Source: Pseudomonas sp. NFACC02 (GTDB taxonomy: Bacteria > Pseudomonadota > Gammaproteobacteria > Pseudomonadales > Pseudomonadaceae). From it: a stretch of DNA of 54,893 bases. Shown in pieces: positions 44,778 to 53,240 of this stretch. The notes below the pieces were generated by a model, which worked only from the letters and a program-made list of their open reading frames with translations, searched no databases and was not told where the DNA came from. The stretch spans positions 1 to 54,893 of the forward strand of contig NZ_FOEO01000036.1 in the NCBI RefSeq assembly GCF_900110765.1, given 5' to 3'. Within the stretch, counting starts at the first letter, position 1, and each line of letters begins with the position of its first letter. A program made the translations under genes and the position numbers.

Positions 44778-45929
44778 TTACAGCGCGTAATGCCTTAACT
44801 CACGAGCGATCAGCAGCCGCTGGATCTCGCTGGAGCCTTCGTAGATCTGGGTGATGCGGGCATCGCGGTAGTACTTCTCGACGGGGTAGTCTTCGAGATA
44901 ACCGTAACCGCCGTGGATCTGTACGGCCTTGGAGCAGACCCACTCGGCCATCTCCGAGGCGAACAGCTTGGCCTGGGAGGCTTCTGACAGGCAAGGCCTG
45001 CCCGCCGTGCGCAAGCGTGCGGCGTGCAGGACCATCAACCGCGATGCGTTGATACGGGTGTGCATGTCGGCCAGCAGGTTGGAGACGCTCTGGTGTTCGA
45101 TGATCGGTTTGTCGAACTGCACCCGCTCGCGCGCATACACCAGCGCCGCCTCGAAGGCCGCACGCGCGATGCCCAATGCCTGGGCGGCAATGCCGATGCG
45201 TCCGCCTTCAAGGTTGGAGAGCGCGATGGCCAGCCCTTTGCCGCGTTCGCCCAGCAGCCCCGACGCGGGAATCCGACAGTCGCTCAAGGTCACCGCACAG
45301 GTGTCCGAGGCGCGAATGCCCATCTTGTGCTCCATGCGGTCGACACGATAACCAGGGTTGTCGGTCGGCACCAGAAACGCCGAGATACCTTTCTTGCCAA
45401 GGTCGGGGTCGGTGACCGCGAAGACGATCGCCAGTTGCGCGCGCTTGCCGTTACTGACGAACTGCTTGGCACCGTTGAGCACCCATTCACCGTCCTTGAG
45501 CTCGGCGCGGGTGCGCAAATTATGGGCTTCGGAACCGGCCTGCGGCTCGGTCAGGCAGAAACAGCCAATGGCGTTGCCGCTGGCCAGTTTTTCCAGCCAT
45601 TGCTGCTTCTGCTCGTCGCTGCCGTAATTGAGCACCGGCCCGCAGCCCACCGAGCTGTGGACGCTCATCAATGTGCCGGTTGCAGCGTCGCCGGCAGAAA
45701 TCTCTTCCACCGCCAGGGCGTAAGCGACGTAGTCGATGTAGGTGCCGCCCCATTGTTCCGGGACGATCATTCCCAACAAGCCCAGTTCACCCAGCTTGGT
45801 GACCAGGCCGTCGTCGATCCAGCCGGCCTGCTCCCAGGCTTTGGCGTGTGGCGCGATCTCGTTACGCGCGAATTCGCGCGCCATGTCGCGGATCATGATC
45901 TGTTCTTCGGTCAGTTCAAGGTCTTGCAT
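44778..45929 (-). CDS. Acyl-CoA dehydrogenase (isobutyryl/short-branched-chain type likely)
   Basis: A 383-residue FAD enzyme that introduces the alpha-beta double bond into acyl-CoAs. Family marks are LTEPQAGSEAHNLRTRA, GISAFLV, the ERVQFDKPIIEHQ segment and the C-terminal IYEGSSEIQRLLIAREL with the probable catalytic base Glu364. Its start is only three bases after the stop of the 3-hydroxyisobutyryl-CoA hydrolase gene, so the two form an operon. That context points to isobutyryl-CoA in valine breakdown, although substrate specificity cannot be read with certainty. Confidence 0.93.
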   Translation of the reverse strand: MQDLELTEEQIMIRDMAREFARNEIAPHAKAWEQAGWIDDGLVTKLGELGLLGMIVPEQWGGTYIDYVAYALAVEEISAGDAATGTLMSVHSSVGCGPVLNYGSDEQKQQWLEKLASGNAIGCFCLTEPQAGSEAHNLRTRAELKDGEWVLNGAKQFVSNGKRAQLAIVFAVTDPDLGKKGISAFLVPTDNPGYRVDRMEHKMGIRASDTCAVTLSDCRIPASGLLGERGKGLAIALSNLEGGRIGIAAQALGIARAAFEAALVYARERVQFDKPIIEHQSVSNLLADMHTRINASRLMVLHAARLRTAGRPCLSEASQAKLFASEMAEWVCSKAVQIHGGYGYLEDYPVEKYYRDARITQIYEGSSEIQRLLIARELRHYAL

Positions 45930-45932
45930 AGG

Positions 45933-47030
45933 TTATGCCTCATGACCGCTGAAAAAACTCGCCACGTGTTCCGCGTTCAACGCTTGCACGGTGGGCGGAT
46001 TCCATTGCGGTTTCTTGTCTTTGTCCACGATCAGCGCGCGGACGCCTTCGATCAGGTCGCCCCGTTCGAACCACTGCCGGTCCAGATGCAACTCCAGCTC
46101 GAAGCAGCTTTCCAGCGAAACATGGCGACCCCGGCGCAGCAGCTCCAGGGTTACCGCCATCGCCAGGGGGGAACGGGTTTGCATCAGGTAGGCGGTGTCG
46201 ACGGCCCAGCCATGGGTATCGACGACGGTCACTTCCAGCAATTGCTCGATGATGCTCGGGATATCCGGGAGGGCAAAGAAGTGATCGATGGCCGGGCGCA
46301 ATTTTTCCAGTGGCGGATCCGGCAGTCGCTGCACGGCGATTTTTGCCAGCGCGCCTTGCAGGTCTTTGAGCGGGGTCAGGGTCCACTTCAGGTTGTCAAG
46401 CAGTCGGTCGAGATCAGTCAGTCGAGCGCTCTGCAGATACCAGTCAGCCAGACCGCAGTACAGCGCGTCCGCCGCCTGGATCTGCACGCCGGTGACGCCC
46501 AGGTAGATGCCCAGTTCACCGGGCACGCGAGGCAGGAAATAGCTGCCACCGACATCCGGGAAATAGCCGATCGCCACCTCTGGCATTGCCAGTCGGCTGC
46601 GTTCGGTCACCACACGCAGATCCACCCCTTGCGCCAGGCCCATGCCACCGCCCAGCACGAAACCGTCCATCAGGGCCATGACGGGTTTACGGTAGTGATG
46701 AAGGGTGAGGTCCAGGGCGTACTCTTCGGCAAAGAAGGCCTGATGCCGGGTCTCGCCGTTTTTGAAGCTGTCATAGAGCGCGCGGATGTCACCGCCCGCG
46801 CAGAAGGCCTTGTCTCCCGCCCCGCGCAACACCACCGCGTAGACCCGGTCGTCGGTGGCCCATTCGTCCAGTTGACGCTGCAACTGGCGGACCATGTCCA
46901 GATCGATGGCATTGAGCCCTTGAGGGCGATTGAGGGTGATGTGACCGATATGATTGCGTACGTCGGACAGAACGGTGTCGCAGGCCGGTTCGTGACCTGA
47001 TGACTTGGCCGATACTACCTGTGCCGTCAT
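45933..47030 (-). CDS. 3-hydroxyisobutyryl-CoA hydrolase (HIBCH-type, enoyl-CoA hydratase fold)
   Basis: A 365-residue crotonase-fold protein. Features that favour HIBCH over enoyl-CoA hydratase are FCAGGDIRALYD, IGYFPDVGGSYFLPR, RSPLAMAVTLELLRRG and EGVRALIVDKDKKPQW near the end. The hydrolase releases 3-hydroxyisobutyrate in valine catabolism and prevents build-up of the toxic methacrylyl-CoA. GGAG precedes the ATG. It is the first gene of a two-gene unit with the acyl-CoA dehydrogenase. Confidence 0.92.
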   Translation of the reverse strand: MTAQVVSAKSSGHEPACDTVLSDVRNHIGHITLNRPQGLNAIDLDMVRQLQRQLDEWATDDRVYAVVLRGAGDKAFCAGGDIRALYDSFKNGETRHQAFFAEEYALDLTLHHYRKPVMALMDGFVLGGGMGLAQGVDLRVVTERSRLAMPEVAIGYFPDVGGSYFLPRVPGELGIYLGVTGVQIQAADALYCGLADWYLQSARLTDLDRLLDNLKWTLTPLKDLQGALAKIAVQRLPDPPLEKLRPAIDHFFALPDIPSIIEQLLEVTVVDTHGWAVDTAYLMQTRSPLAMAVTLELLRRGRHVSLESCFELELHLDRQWFERGDLIEGVRALIVDKDKKPQWNPPTVQALNAEHVASFFSGHEA

Positions 47031-47173
47031 TGCAGACTCCCTGTAGCTTTTGTTATTGCTCGTTCAGGCGGCTGTGTTTGAGCCGCATTCCATGAGGTTC
47101 AGCCGGGATGCTAACAGCGCAATTTTGCAAATGACAATGAAGAATCGTGCAGGGCGGGTGTGCACGTTTGCAT

Positions 47174-47215
47174 GGGGGGACGGGCGCTCAACGATACAAG
47201 TCGGCCCGTCCCCCC
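47174..47215 (-). terminator. 12-bp perfect GC hairpin downstream of egtBD
   Basis: GGGGGGACGGGC (47174-47185) pairs perfectly with 47204-47215 around an 18-base loop. It lies just after the egtB-egtD stop (minus strand) and upstream of the hydrolase gene. There is no clear T run on either side, so it may also act as an RNA 3'-end stabiliser. Confidence 0.6.
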
Positions 47216-47228
47216 GGCAGGCAAGGTG

Positions 47229-49376
47229 TCACGCGTGCAGGCTGAACAGCGCCATCTGCGGTGCATCGCTGATCCAGACCTGGTTGACCGACCATCCGGC
47301 AAGGGCCGCCAGTTCGGTAAACGACTCCACCGTGAACTTATGCGAATTCTCGGTGTGCAACCGTTCACCGGCAGCGAAGTGGAAGCTGCGGCCCGCAATG
47401 TTGACCACCTGTTCGACCTGACTCACCAGGTGCATTTCCATACGTTCCCGTTCGGCATTCCAGACCGCCAGATGATCGAATGCCTCGATGTTGAAGTTGG
47501 CGCTCAGCTCACGATTGATACGCGTCAGCAGGTTTTTGTTGAAGCGTGCGGTCACGCCCTCGGCATCGTCATAGGCTGCCACCAGGGTGTCGGTCTCCTT
47601 GACCATGTCCACACCCACGATGAAGTGAGCGTTTTTGCCCAGTACATCGTGTGCCGCCTGCAGAAACGCCACCGCCTCTTCGTGGGTAAAGTTGCCGATG
47701 GTCGAACCCGGAAAGAAACCGACGCGGGTGTGGCCTTCAGCTTCCTTGGGCAGGGTCAGCACCCGGGTGAAGTCGTCGACTTGGGGCGCAACCACCAGTG
47801 TCGGGTACTTCTTGCGCAATGACTGCGCCGCCTTGTTCAGGGCAGTGGCGCTGATGTCGATCGGCACATAAACGGCTATGTGTGGCGCGGCGTCCAGCAC
47901 CAGCCGGGTTTTTTCGCTGGCACCGCTGCCGAATTCGACCAGCGCGGCGCCATCCGGAATCGACGCGGCGATCTGATCCGCAATCCCCTTCAACAAGCCG
48001 GTTTCGGCGCGTGTCGGGTAATACTCGGCCGTCTCGCAGATGGCCTCGAACAGGTCCGATCCCGCCGCATCGTAGAAATATTTAGGCGACAGTGTCTTGG
48101 TCGGTGCCGACAAACCTCTTACGACATCGCGTGCGAATTCGCTGTCGTTCGGATTGACCACGCCCGGTTGGCGGCTGTCACGGGCCAGTCGCAACCCGGC
48201 GACCATCCAGCGTTTTTCGGTCTGAAAGAAGTTGCGATAGGTCAGCCGACAGTGATCGGGCGAGGTCACACTGGCCCCCCCTCGCAGCACCATCTGGTTG
48301 ACCATGAACTTGCCGTTGTACTCACCCACGGCGCCGGCCGAAGGCTTGAAGCCGGGGTAGGGGCTGTAGGCACTCTGTGTCCATTGCCAGGCGACATCAT
48401 CGACCTGCTCCAGCAAGCCTGCACGGGCAGCGGCTTCCCATTCTGCTTCGGTTGGCAGGCGTGCATCGGCCCACGTGGCAAACGCGGCGGCTTCGTAGTA
48501 ACTGATGTGCGTCACGGGAGCGGCCGGGTCGATGGGCTCCATTCCACGCAGGCTCATGCGTTTCCAGCCGTTCTCGTCGTGGTGCCAGTAGAGCGGCGCG
48601 TTCCAGCCGTTTTCCTGAACTATCGTCCAGCCTTCGGACAACCACAGTGCGGCGGTGTGATACCCGCCATCGGCGATGAAACTCAGCCATTCGCCATTGG
48701 TCACCAGCCGATCGCTGATTTCGAAGGATTGCAGGTAGGTGGTGTGGCGCGGGCCTTCATGATCGAACGCGAAGCCATTGCCATCGTGGCCGATTTGCGT
48801 CAACCCGGCACTCAGCGGCTTGAACTGGCCACGCCGTCCGGCAGCGTCCTTTGGCCAGGCGGTGTCATAGGCGGGCTTGAGCGACGACAGGCTGAACAGG
48901 TGCAGAATGTCCATCAGCAGCAGTTCCTGGTGCTGCTCCTCGTGGGCAAGGCCCAGTTCGATCAGGCTGGTAACTTCGTCTGACAAACGGCTCATCAGCA
49001 AGGCCGACATGTGCTCATCGACGTGTTTGCGATAGGCCAGTACCTGATCGACGCCCGGGCGAGTCATCAAGCCCCGTTGCGGCCGGGGATGACGCGGGCC
49101 GACCGCTTCGTAATAAGAGTTGAAGAGATAGCCAAAGGTCGGGTCGAACGGTGTGTAGTCCGGGAGGTTGGGCGCCAGCAGGAAGGTCTCGAAAAACCAG
49201 GTGGTGTGAGCCATGTGCCACTTCGCCGGGCTGGCGTCGGGCATCGACTGCACCACCATGTCCTCGGCACTGAGCGGGGCAACCAATTGTTCGGTGCGAC
49301 GACGAACGCCTTGATAGCGCTGGCACAGGGGGTACGTGGCGGGTGTTTCGCGAAGCGGGCGTGAGTGGCGCGTCAT
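47229..49376 (-). CDS. Fused EgtB-EgtD ergothioneine biosynthesis enzyme
   Basis: A 715-residue single chain. Residues 1 to about 400 are EgtB, the iron-dependent sulfoxide synthase. Its DinB_2 part has His54 in WHMAHT and the HEEQH pair (His145, His149) as likely iron ligands, followed by LFNSYYEAVGPRH. The FGE-like part has LPTEAEWEAAARAG, VLRGGAS and RNFF. After a linker of about 15 residues, residues about 410-715 are EgtD, the histidine N-alpha-trimethylase: LSPKYFYDAAGSDLFEAIC, YYPTRAET, VEFGSGASEKT and FFPGSTIGNFTHEEA. The two are usually separate genes. No stop or good internal ribosome-binding site separates them here, though a GTG lies at codon 406. OvoA, similar in length, has an unrelated methyltransferase and is excluded. 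Confidence 0.92.
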   Translation of the reverse strand: MTRHSRPLRETPATYPLCQRYQGVRRRTEQLVAPLSAEDMVVQSMPDASPAKWHMAHTTWFFETFLLAPNLPDYTPFDPTFGYLFNSYYEAVGPRHPRPQRGLMTRPGVDQVLAYRKHVDEHMSALLMSRLSDEVTSLIELGLAHEEQHQELLLMDILHLFSLSSLKPAYDTAWPKDAAGRRGQFKPLSAGLTQIGHDGNGFAFDHEGPRHTTYLQSFEISDRLVTNGEWLSFIADGGYHTAALWLSEGWTIVQENGWNAPLYWHHDENGWKRMSLRGMEPIDPAAPVTHISYYEAAAFATWADARLPTEAEWEAAARAGLLEQVDDVAWQWTQSAYSPYPGFKPSAGAVGEYNGKFMVNQMVLRGGASVTSPDHCRLTYRNFFQTEKRWMVAGLRLARDSRQPGVVNPNDSEFARDVVRGLSAPTKTLSPKYFYDAAGSDLFEAICETAEYYPTRAETGLLKGIADQIAASIPDGAALVEFGSGASEKTRLVLDAAPHIAVYVPIDISATALNKAAQSLRKKYPTLVVAPQVDDFTRVLTLPKEAEGHTRVGFFPGSTIGNFTHEEAVAFLQAAHDVLGKNAHFIVGVDMVKETDTLVAAYDDAEGVTARFNKNLLTRINRELSANFNIEAFDHLAVWNAERERMEMHLVSQVEQVVNIAGRSFHFAAGERLHTENSHKFTVESFTELAALAGWSVNQVWISDAPQMALFSLHA

Positions 49377-49546
49377 CGGGTGGTCTCCGGATCTTGCCGG
49401 CGCCCGGTTGGCTGGAGTCGATGCAGCCAGGCGGTACGGCTTTCCTGCGTTCTTCTCATGAGCGGACCGCGACAGTGCGCGTTGCGGCCCGAATGTTGTA
49501 TGGCAAAACGATGGAGCGATGCAGCGGGACCCTGGCCGGAGCCGAC

Positions 49547-49903
49547 TCAGTGAATCTCGAACGTCACCCTGTCCGGGTAAAACGCGACATGGCCTTCGAT
49601 TTGCTTCACCGAGGGGTACGCCTCTTCGTAGGTCCAGACGGCGTTTTCAGCGGTTTCGCCGTTGGCGTTCAGGCTGAAGTAGCTGGCATCACCCTTGTAA
49701 GGGCAATGGGTTCGATGTTCGGTTCTTTCGTAATGTTCAATCGAAATATCCGAGCGGGGCACATAAATGACTGGCGGATAGCTGGCTTCTTTCAGTTCGA
49801 TTGCGTTGTCGCTCTGTGCGACCTGCACGCCCCTGAAGCGAACCGTCAAACGGCCATTGAGTGGGGAAAGGGTGATGGGGTGATCGGGACCTGGCATTTT
49901 CAT
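49547..49903 (-). CDS. DUF427 domain protein
   Basis: A 118-residue single-domain protein of the DUF427 (NTP_transf_9) family: MKMPGPDHPITLSP, NAIELKEASYPPVIYVPRSD, THCPYKGDASYFSL, AVWTYEEAYP and VAFYPDRVTF. The biochemical role of the family is not established. The ATG at 49903 was chosen because it gives the usual length and N-terminus; the frame continues upstream to a TTG at 50008, but the extra 35 residues are not typical. It lies 170 bases upstream of egtBD on the same strand. Confidence 0.85.
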   Translation of the reverse strand: MKMPGPDHPITLSPLNGRLTVRFRGVQVAQSDNAIELKEASYPPVIYVPRSDISIEHYERTEHRTHCPYKGDASYFSLNANGETAENAVWTYEEAYPSVKQIEGHVAFYPDRVTFEIH

Positions 49904-50237
49904 GACGACCAAACCTTGAGGTGATGAGGGCAGGGGAGTGTCGAGGACCTGAGGTTTCAGAGGGGCGTCGAGCCGTTGACACTCAGTGTTGACACTCGAT
50001 AAGGACAAGCAGTTTAGTAGCAGGCAATCGCCGTAAACGTATTTTTTACGCGCCGGCTCTTTCAGGTCGCGACGGCCAAGGGTGTACTGCTCACACGACG
50101 AGGACGGTGCGTATCAGCCGAAAGCCTGAACCTGAGGCGTCACTGGCAGTCTGCAAGTAAGCGCACCCCTGTACCAGACAGCGGTGGGTTGCCAGACGAA
50201 AGTACTTTTTTCAGCTCATGACTCAGTGGGGACAGGC
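49904..50237. other. Divergent intergenic region between DUF427 and xdhC-like genes
   Basis: A 334-base space with a short direct repeat GTTGACACTC (starting at about 49976 and 49988). No convincing -35/-10 pair, RNA gene or other coding frame was found. Confidence 0.4.
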
Positions 50238-51410
50238 ATGAATGATCTATCCAGTTTGCTCGCGGCGCTTGATCAGGCGCAGGCCGGGCAACAGGAAGCA
50301 GTGATCGCCACGGTGGTCAAAGTCGAGGGCTCGGCCTACCGGCGGCCCGGTGCGAGGATGGTCATTGCGCAATTGGGCGAAGCCACGGGTACCGTCAGCG
50401 GTGGTTGCCTGGAAAGCGACGTCAGCAAAAAAGCCTGGTGGTTGACCGCCAGCGGCAAACCGTCGATTCGCACGTACAGCACGGGCGAGGATGACGATGA
50501 GCTGGAAGAAGCCGAGCTGAGCTTTGGTCTGGGTTGCAATGGCACGGTGCACATTCTTTTCGAGCGCGTGTTGCCCGCGGACGAGAGTCTGGTGGTGGCG
50601 CTGCTGCGTGAAGTCAAGGCCAGCGGCCACGGTGCGGCGTTGGCCACGGTCATTGCCTCGCCCAATGAGCGCCAGGTCGCAGTCGGTGAGCGGGTGGCGT
50701 TGTCCCCGTCGTTCGGGTTGCGCACGCAGATGCACGAGCGGTGGCTGTCGCAGGCGATTGCCGACGATTTGCGCGCGGTGCTGGAGGCCCGTCGGTCTGC
50801 CACGCGCACGTATGAAGGGGCGGGTGGCGACGTCGAAGTGCTGCTGGAGTACATTCCGGCGCCACGCCGGCTGGTGATTTTTGGGGCTGGCCATGATGCT
50901 TCTCCGCTGGTGAGCATGGCGCGCTTGCAGGGTTGGCACATCACGGTCATCGATGCGCGCGCCCACTTCGCCCGTCCCCAGCGCTTTCCCGAGGCCGATC
51001 AGGTTCTGGCGGCGCCGCTTGAGCCCTTGCCTCAACTGGCAGCGATGGTGGCCGATGCTGCCGTGGTGGTGATGACCCACAGCCTCACGCAGGATCGTCA
51101 CTGGCTGAGCCAGGTCTTGAACGGCGCGCCGCGTTACATCGGTCAACTGGGGCCGCGCAGCCGTACCGAGCGTTTGCTGGATGAAATGCCTGCCCGGTTG
51201 CGCGAAGGCCAGGCGTTCTCCACCTTGCATTTTCCGGTCGGCCTGGACCTGGGGGGCGATACGCCGGACAGCGTGGCACTGTCGATCCTCTCGGAGATCA
51301 ACGCGGTGTTCAACGGGCGCGCGGGTGCCATGCTCAAACACCGCGAAGCGAGCATCCATGCCGTGGACATGAAGCTTGATCAGGCGGCGGGGTTGCGGAT
51401 GATCGGGTGA
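50238..51410 (+). CDS. XdhC/CoxI-family protein (molybdenum-enzyme maturation type)
   Basis: A 390-residue protein with the XdhC_CoxI domain at the N-terminus (ATVVKVEGSAYRRPGARM, GTVSGGCLESDV, LSFGLGCNGTVHILFE) and a C-terminal Rossmann domain (RRLVIFGAGHDASPLV, YIGQLGPRSRTERLL, PVGLDLGGDTPDSVALSILSEI). XdhC binds and sulfurates the molybdenum cofactor and passes it to xanthine dehydrogenase-type enzymes. No xdhA/xdhB or other molybdoenzyme gene is in the window, so the client is encoded elsewhere. The ATG at 50238 follows GGGGACAGG; the 18 extra upstream residues are rejected. Confidence 0.9.
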   Translation: MNDLSSLLAALDQAQAGQQEAVIATVVKVEGSAYRRPGARMVIAQLGEATGTVSGGCLESDVSKKAWWLTASGKPSIRTYSTGEDDDELEEAELSFGLGCNGTVHILFERVLPADESLVVALLREVKASGHGAALATVIASPNERQVAVGERVALSPSFGLRTQMHERWLSQAIADDLRAVLEARRSATRTYEGAGGDVEVLLEYIPAPRRLVIFGAGHDASPLVSMARLQGWHITVIDARAHFARPQRFPEADQVLAAPLEPLPQLAAMVADAAVVVMTHSLTQDRHWLSQVLNGAPRYIGQLGPRSRTERLLDEMPARLREGQAFSTLHFPVGLDLGGDTPDSVALSILSEINAVFNGRAGAMLKHREASIHAVDMKLDQAAGLRMIG

Positions 51411-51517
51411 ACACTGCACATCCTTCAGCAGCCTCTAACTTCCCTTGAGTCGATCCACTTTCATTCGAAAAATAATGCCGAATCGTCATCACGCACGAGC
51501 GGCCGGTGAGTACTATC

Positions 51518-51539
51518 GTCCTGATCATGGTCTCAGGAC
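51518..51539. promoter_or_regulatory. Inverted repeat upstream of the efflux pair
   Basis: GTCCTGA (51518-51524) and TCAGGAC (51533-51539) with an eight-base spacer lie 21 bases before the MFS gene. This may be an operator or an mRNA leader hairpin. Confidence 0.35.
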
Positions 51540-51560
51540 AGCATCCATCAGGTCCGCTCG

Positions 51561-53240
51561 ATGAACGACAAGTACACGCCTCATAACTGGGCTCCCCATG
51601 AGCGGCCGACCATACCCGGCTCGCCTTCCACCCCTTTGCATTCGACGCCCAAGCGATTGGCGTTTGCCGTCGTCGGCGTCATCGTCGCGCTCACCGGCGG
51701 ATTGGGTAACGCGCTGGTCGTCGCCAACCTGCAATACCTGCAAGGGCCGCTGGGCGCCACCCAGGCAGAGATCGCCTGGCTGCCAGCGGCTTACGTCATG
51801 ACCAATGTCTCGATCAACCTGCTGCTGGTGAAGTTTCGCCAGCAATACGGCCTGCGTGCGTTCACCGAGGGTTTTCTGGTGCTGTATGCGCTGGTCACCT
51901 TCGCGCATTTGTTCGTCAACGACATCAGCTCGGCCATCGCGGTACGGGCGGCCCATGGCATGGTCGGCGCGGCGCTGAGTTCGTTGGGGCTGTATTACAT
52001 GATTCAGGCCTTTCCTCAAAAGTGGCGAATGAAGGCGCTGGTGTTGGGGCTGGGGACCGCGCAATTGGCGATTCCGCTGGCCCGGCTGGTCTCCGAAGAC
52101 TTGCTACAGATTGCCGAGTGGCGCGGGTTGTATCTGTTTGAACTGGGCATGTGTCTGTTGTCTTTGGGCTGTGTGCTGATCCTCAAACTGCCGCCGGGTG
52201 ACCGCTTCAAAGCCTTCGAAAAACTCGACTTCCTGACCTTCGCGTTACTGGCGTCAGGCTTTGCGGCCCTGTGCGCAGTGTTGTCGCTGGGACGCATCGA
52301 GTGGTGGCTGGAAGAGCCCTGGATCGGCATCGCGCTGGCCTTTTCCATCGTGACGATCTGTGCAGGGCTGGCGATTGAACACAACCGCACCCGACCACTG
52401 TTGATCACCCGCTGGCTGGGCAGCGGGCGGATGCTCAGGTTTGCCTTGAGCGTGCTGTTGACACGCATTGTTCTGTCCGAGCAGGCAACCGGCGCGGTAG
52501 GGTTTTTACAAGGACTGAACCAAGGCTCGCAGCAACTGCACACGCTGTACCTCTTCATGCTGCTGGGCAGCGTTGCCGGGTTGTTGGTCAGCGCACTGAC
52601 CATCGACCCACAGCACCTGTTCAAGCCACTGATCATCTCGCTGGCGTTGATGGCCATCGGTTCCGGCATGGACAGTTTCTCCACCAGTCTGACCCGGGAA
52701 CCGCAGATGTATTTCAGTCAGTTCTTGCTGGCCTTTGGCGGCACGTTTTTTCTGGGGCCGACGCTGGTGTTGGGCATCAGCGGCGTGATCAGCAACCCGC
52801 GTAACATGGTGAGTTTCTCGGTGATGTTCGGGATCACCCAGAACGTCGGCAGCCTGATCGGATCCGCCTTGCTGGGTACGTTTCAGGTCTGGCGCGAAAA
52901 GTTTCATTCGGCCCACCTGGTCGAGCACCTGACCCTGCTCAACCCTCAGGTCCAGTCACGTGTGCAGAGTTCAAGCGGGTCTTTGCTTTCGACGATCGCC
53001 GACCCCTCCTTGCGTAATAGCCAGGGCATCCGCACCTTGGCGACGGCCGCGACCCGTGAGGCCAATACGCTGGCTTACAACGACGTCTTCATGCTGATCG
53101 CCGTGATTGCGGTCCTGACGATGATCTGGATCACCGCCCGTGCGACCTGGCTGTGGATCACCACTGAACCCGTGGCGCCGTTCACCGCGTCGGCACCCGC
53201 ACCTACCTCCGTTTCCTCTTCTGGCGCGCATTCTTCATGA
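51561..53240 (+). CDS. MFS efflux transporter, DHA2/EmrB-like
   Basis: A 559-residue membrane protein with many hydrophobic helices in the 12-14 range. The first is AFAVVGVIVALTGGLGNALVV; AEIAWLPAAYVMTN after it is typical of DHA2 drug:proton antiporters. Cytoplasmic segments such as KWRMKALVLGLG and an interior loop QVWREKFHSAHLVEHL are also seen. The C-terminus is a Ser/Ala/Pro-rich tail. Its stop overlaps the start of the fusion-protein gene (ATGA), so the two are translated together. Likely substrates are hydrophobic toxicants or fatty or aromatic acids; nothing identifies them. Confidence 0.9.
   Translation: MNDKYTPHNWAPHERPTIPGSPSTPLHSTPKRLAFAVVGVIVALTGGLGNALVVANLQYLQGPLGATQAEIAWLPAAYVMTNVSINLLLVKFRQQYGLRAFTEGFLVLYALVTFAHLFVNDISSAIAVRAAHGMVGAALSSLGLYYMIQAFPQKWRMKALVLGLGTAQLAIPLARLVSEDLLQIAEWRGLYLFELGMCLLSLGCVLILKLPPGDRFKAFEKLDFLTFALLASGFAALCAVLSLGRIEWWLEEPWIGIALAFSIVTICAGLAIEHNRTRPLLITRWLGSGRMLRFALSVLLTRIVLSEQATGAVGFLQGLNQGSQQLHTLYLFMLLGSVAGLLVSALTIDPQHLFKPLIISLALMAIGSGMDSFSTSLTREPQMYFSQFLLAFGGTFFLGPTLVLGISGVISNPRNMVSFSVMFGITQNVGSLIGSALLGTFQVWREKFHSAHLVEHLTLLNPQVQSRVQSSSGSLLSTIADPSLRNSQGIRTLATAATREANTLAYNDVFMLIAVIAVLTMIWITARATWLWITTEPVAPFTASAPAPTSVSSSGAHSS

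Noticed and set aside
45024..47000. A 658-codon plus-strand frame opposite the acyl-CoA dehydrogenase and hydrolase genes
   Set aside because: It is the shadow of two well-supported genes, with composition typical of antisense translation in GC-rich DNA.
47229..49376. Identification as OvoA (5-histidylcysteine sulfoxide synthase with methyltransferase)
   Set aside because: The length is similar, but the C-terminal half carries EgtD-specific segments and not the OvoA-type methyltransferase.
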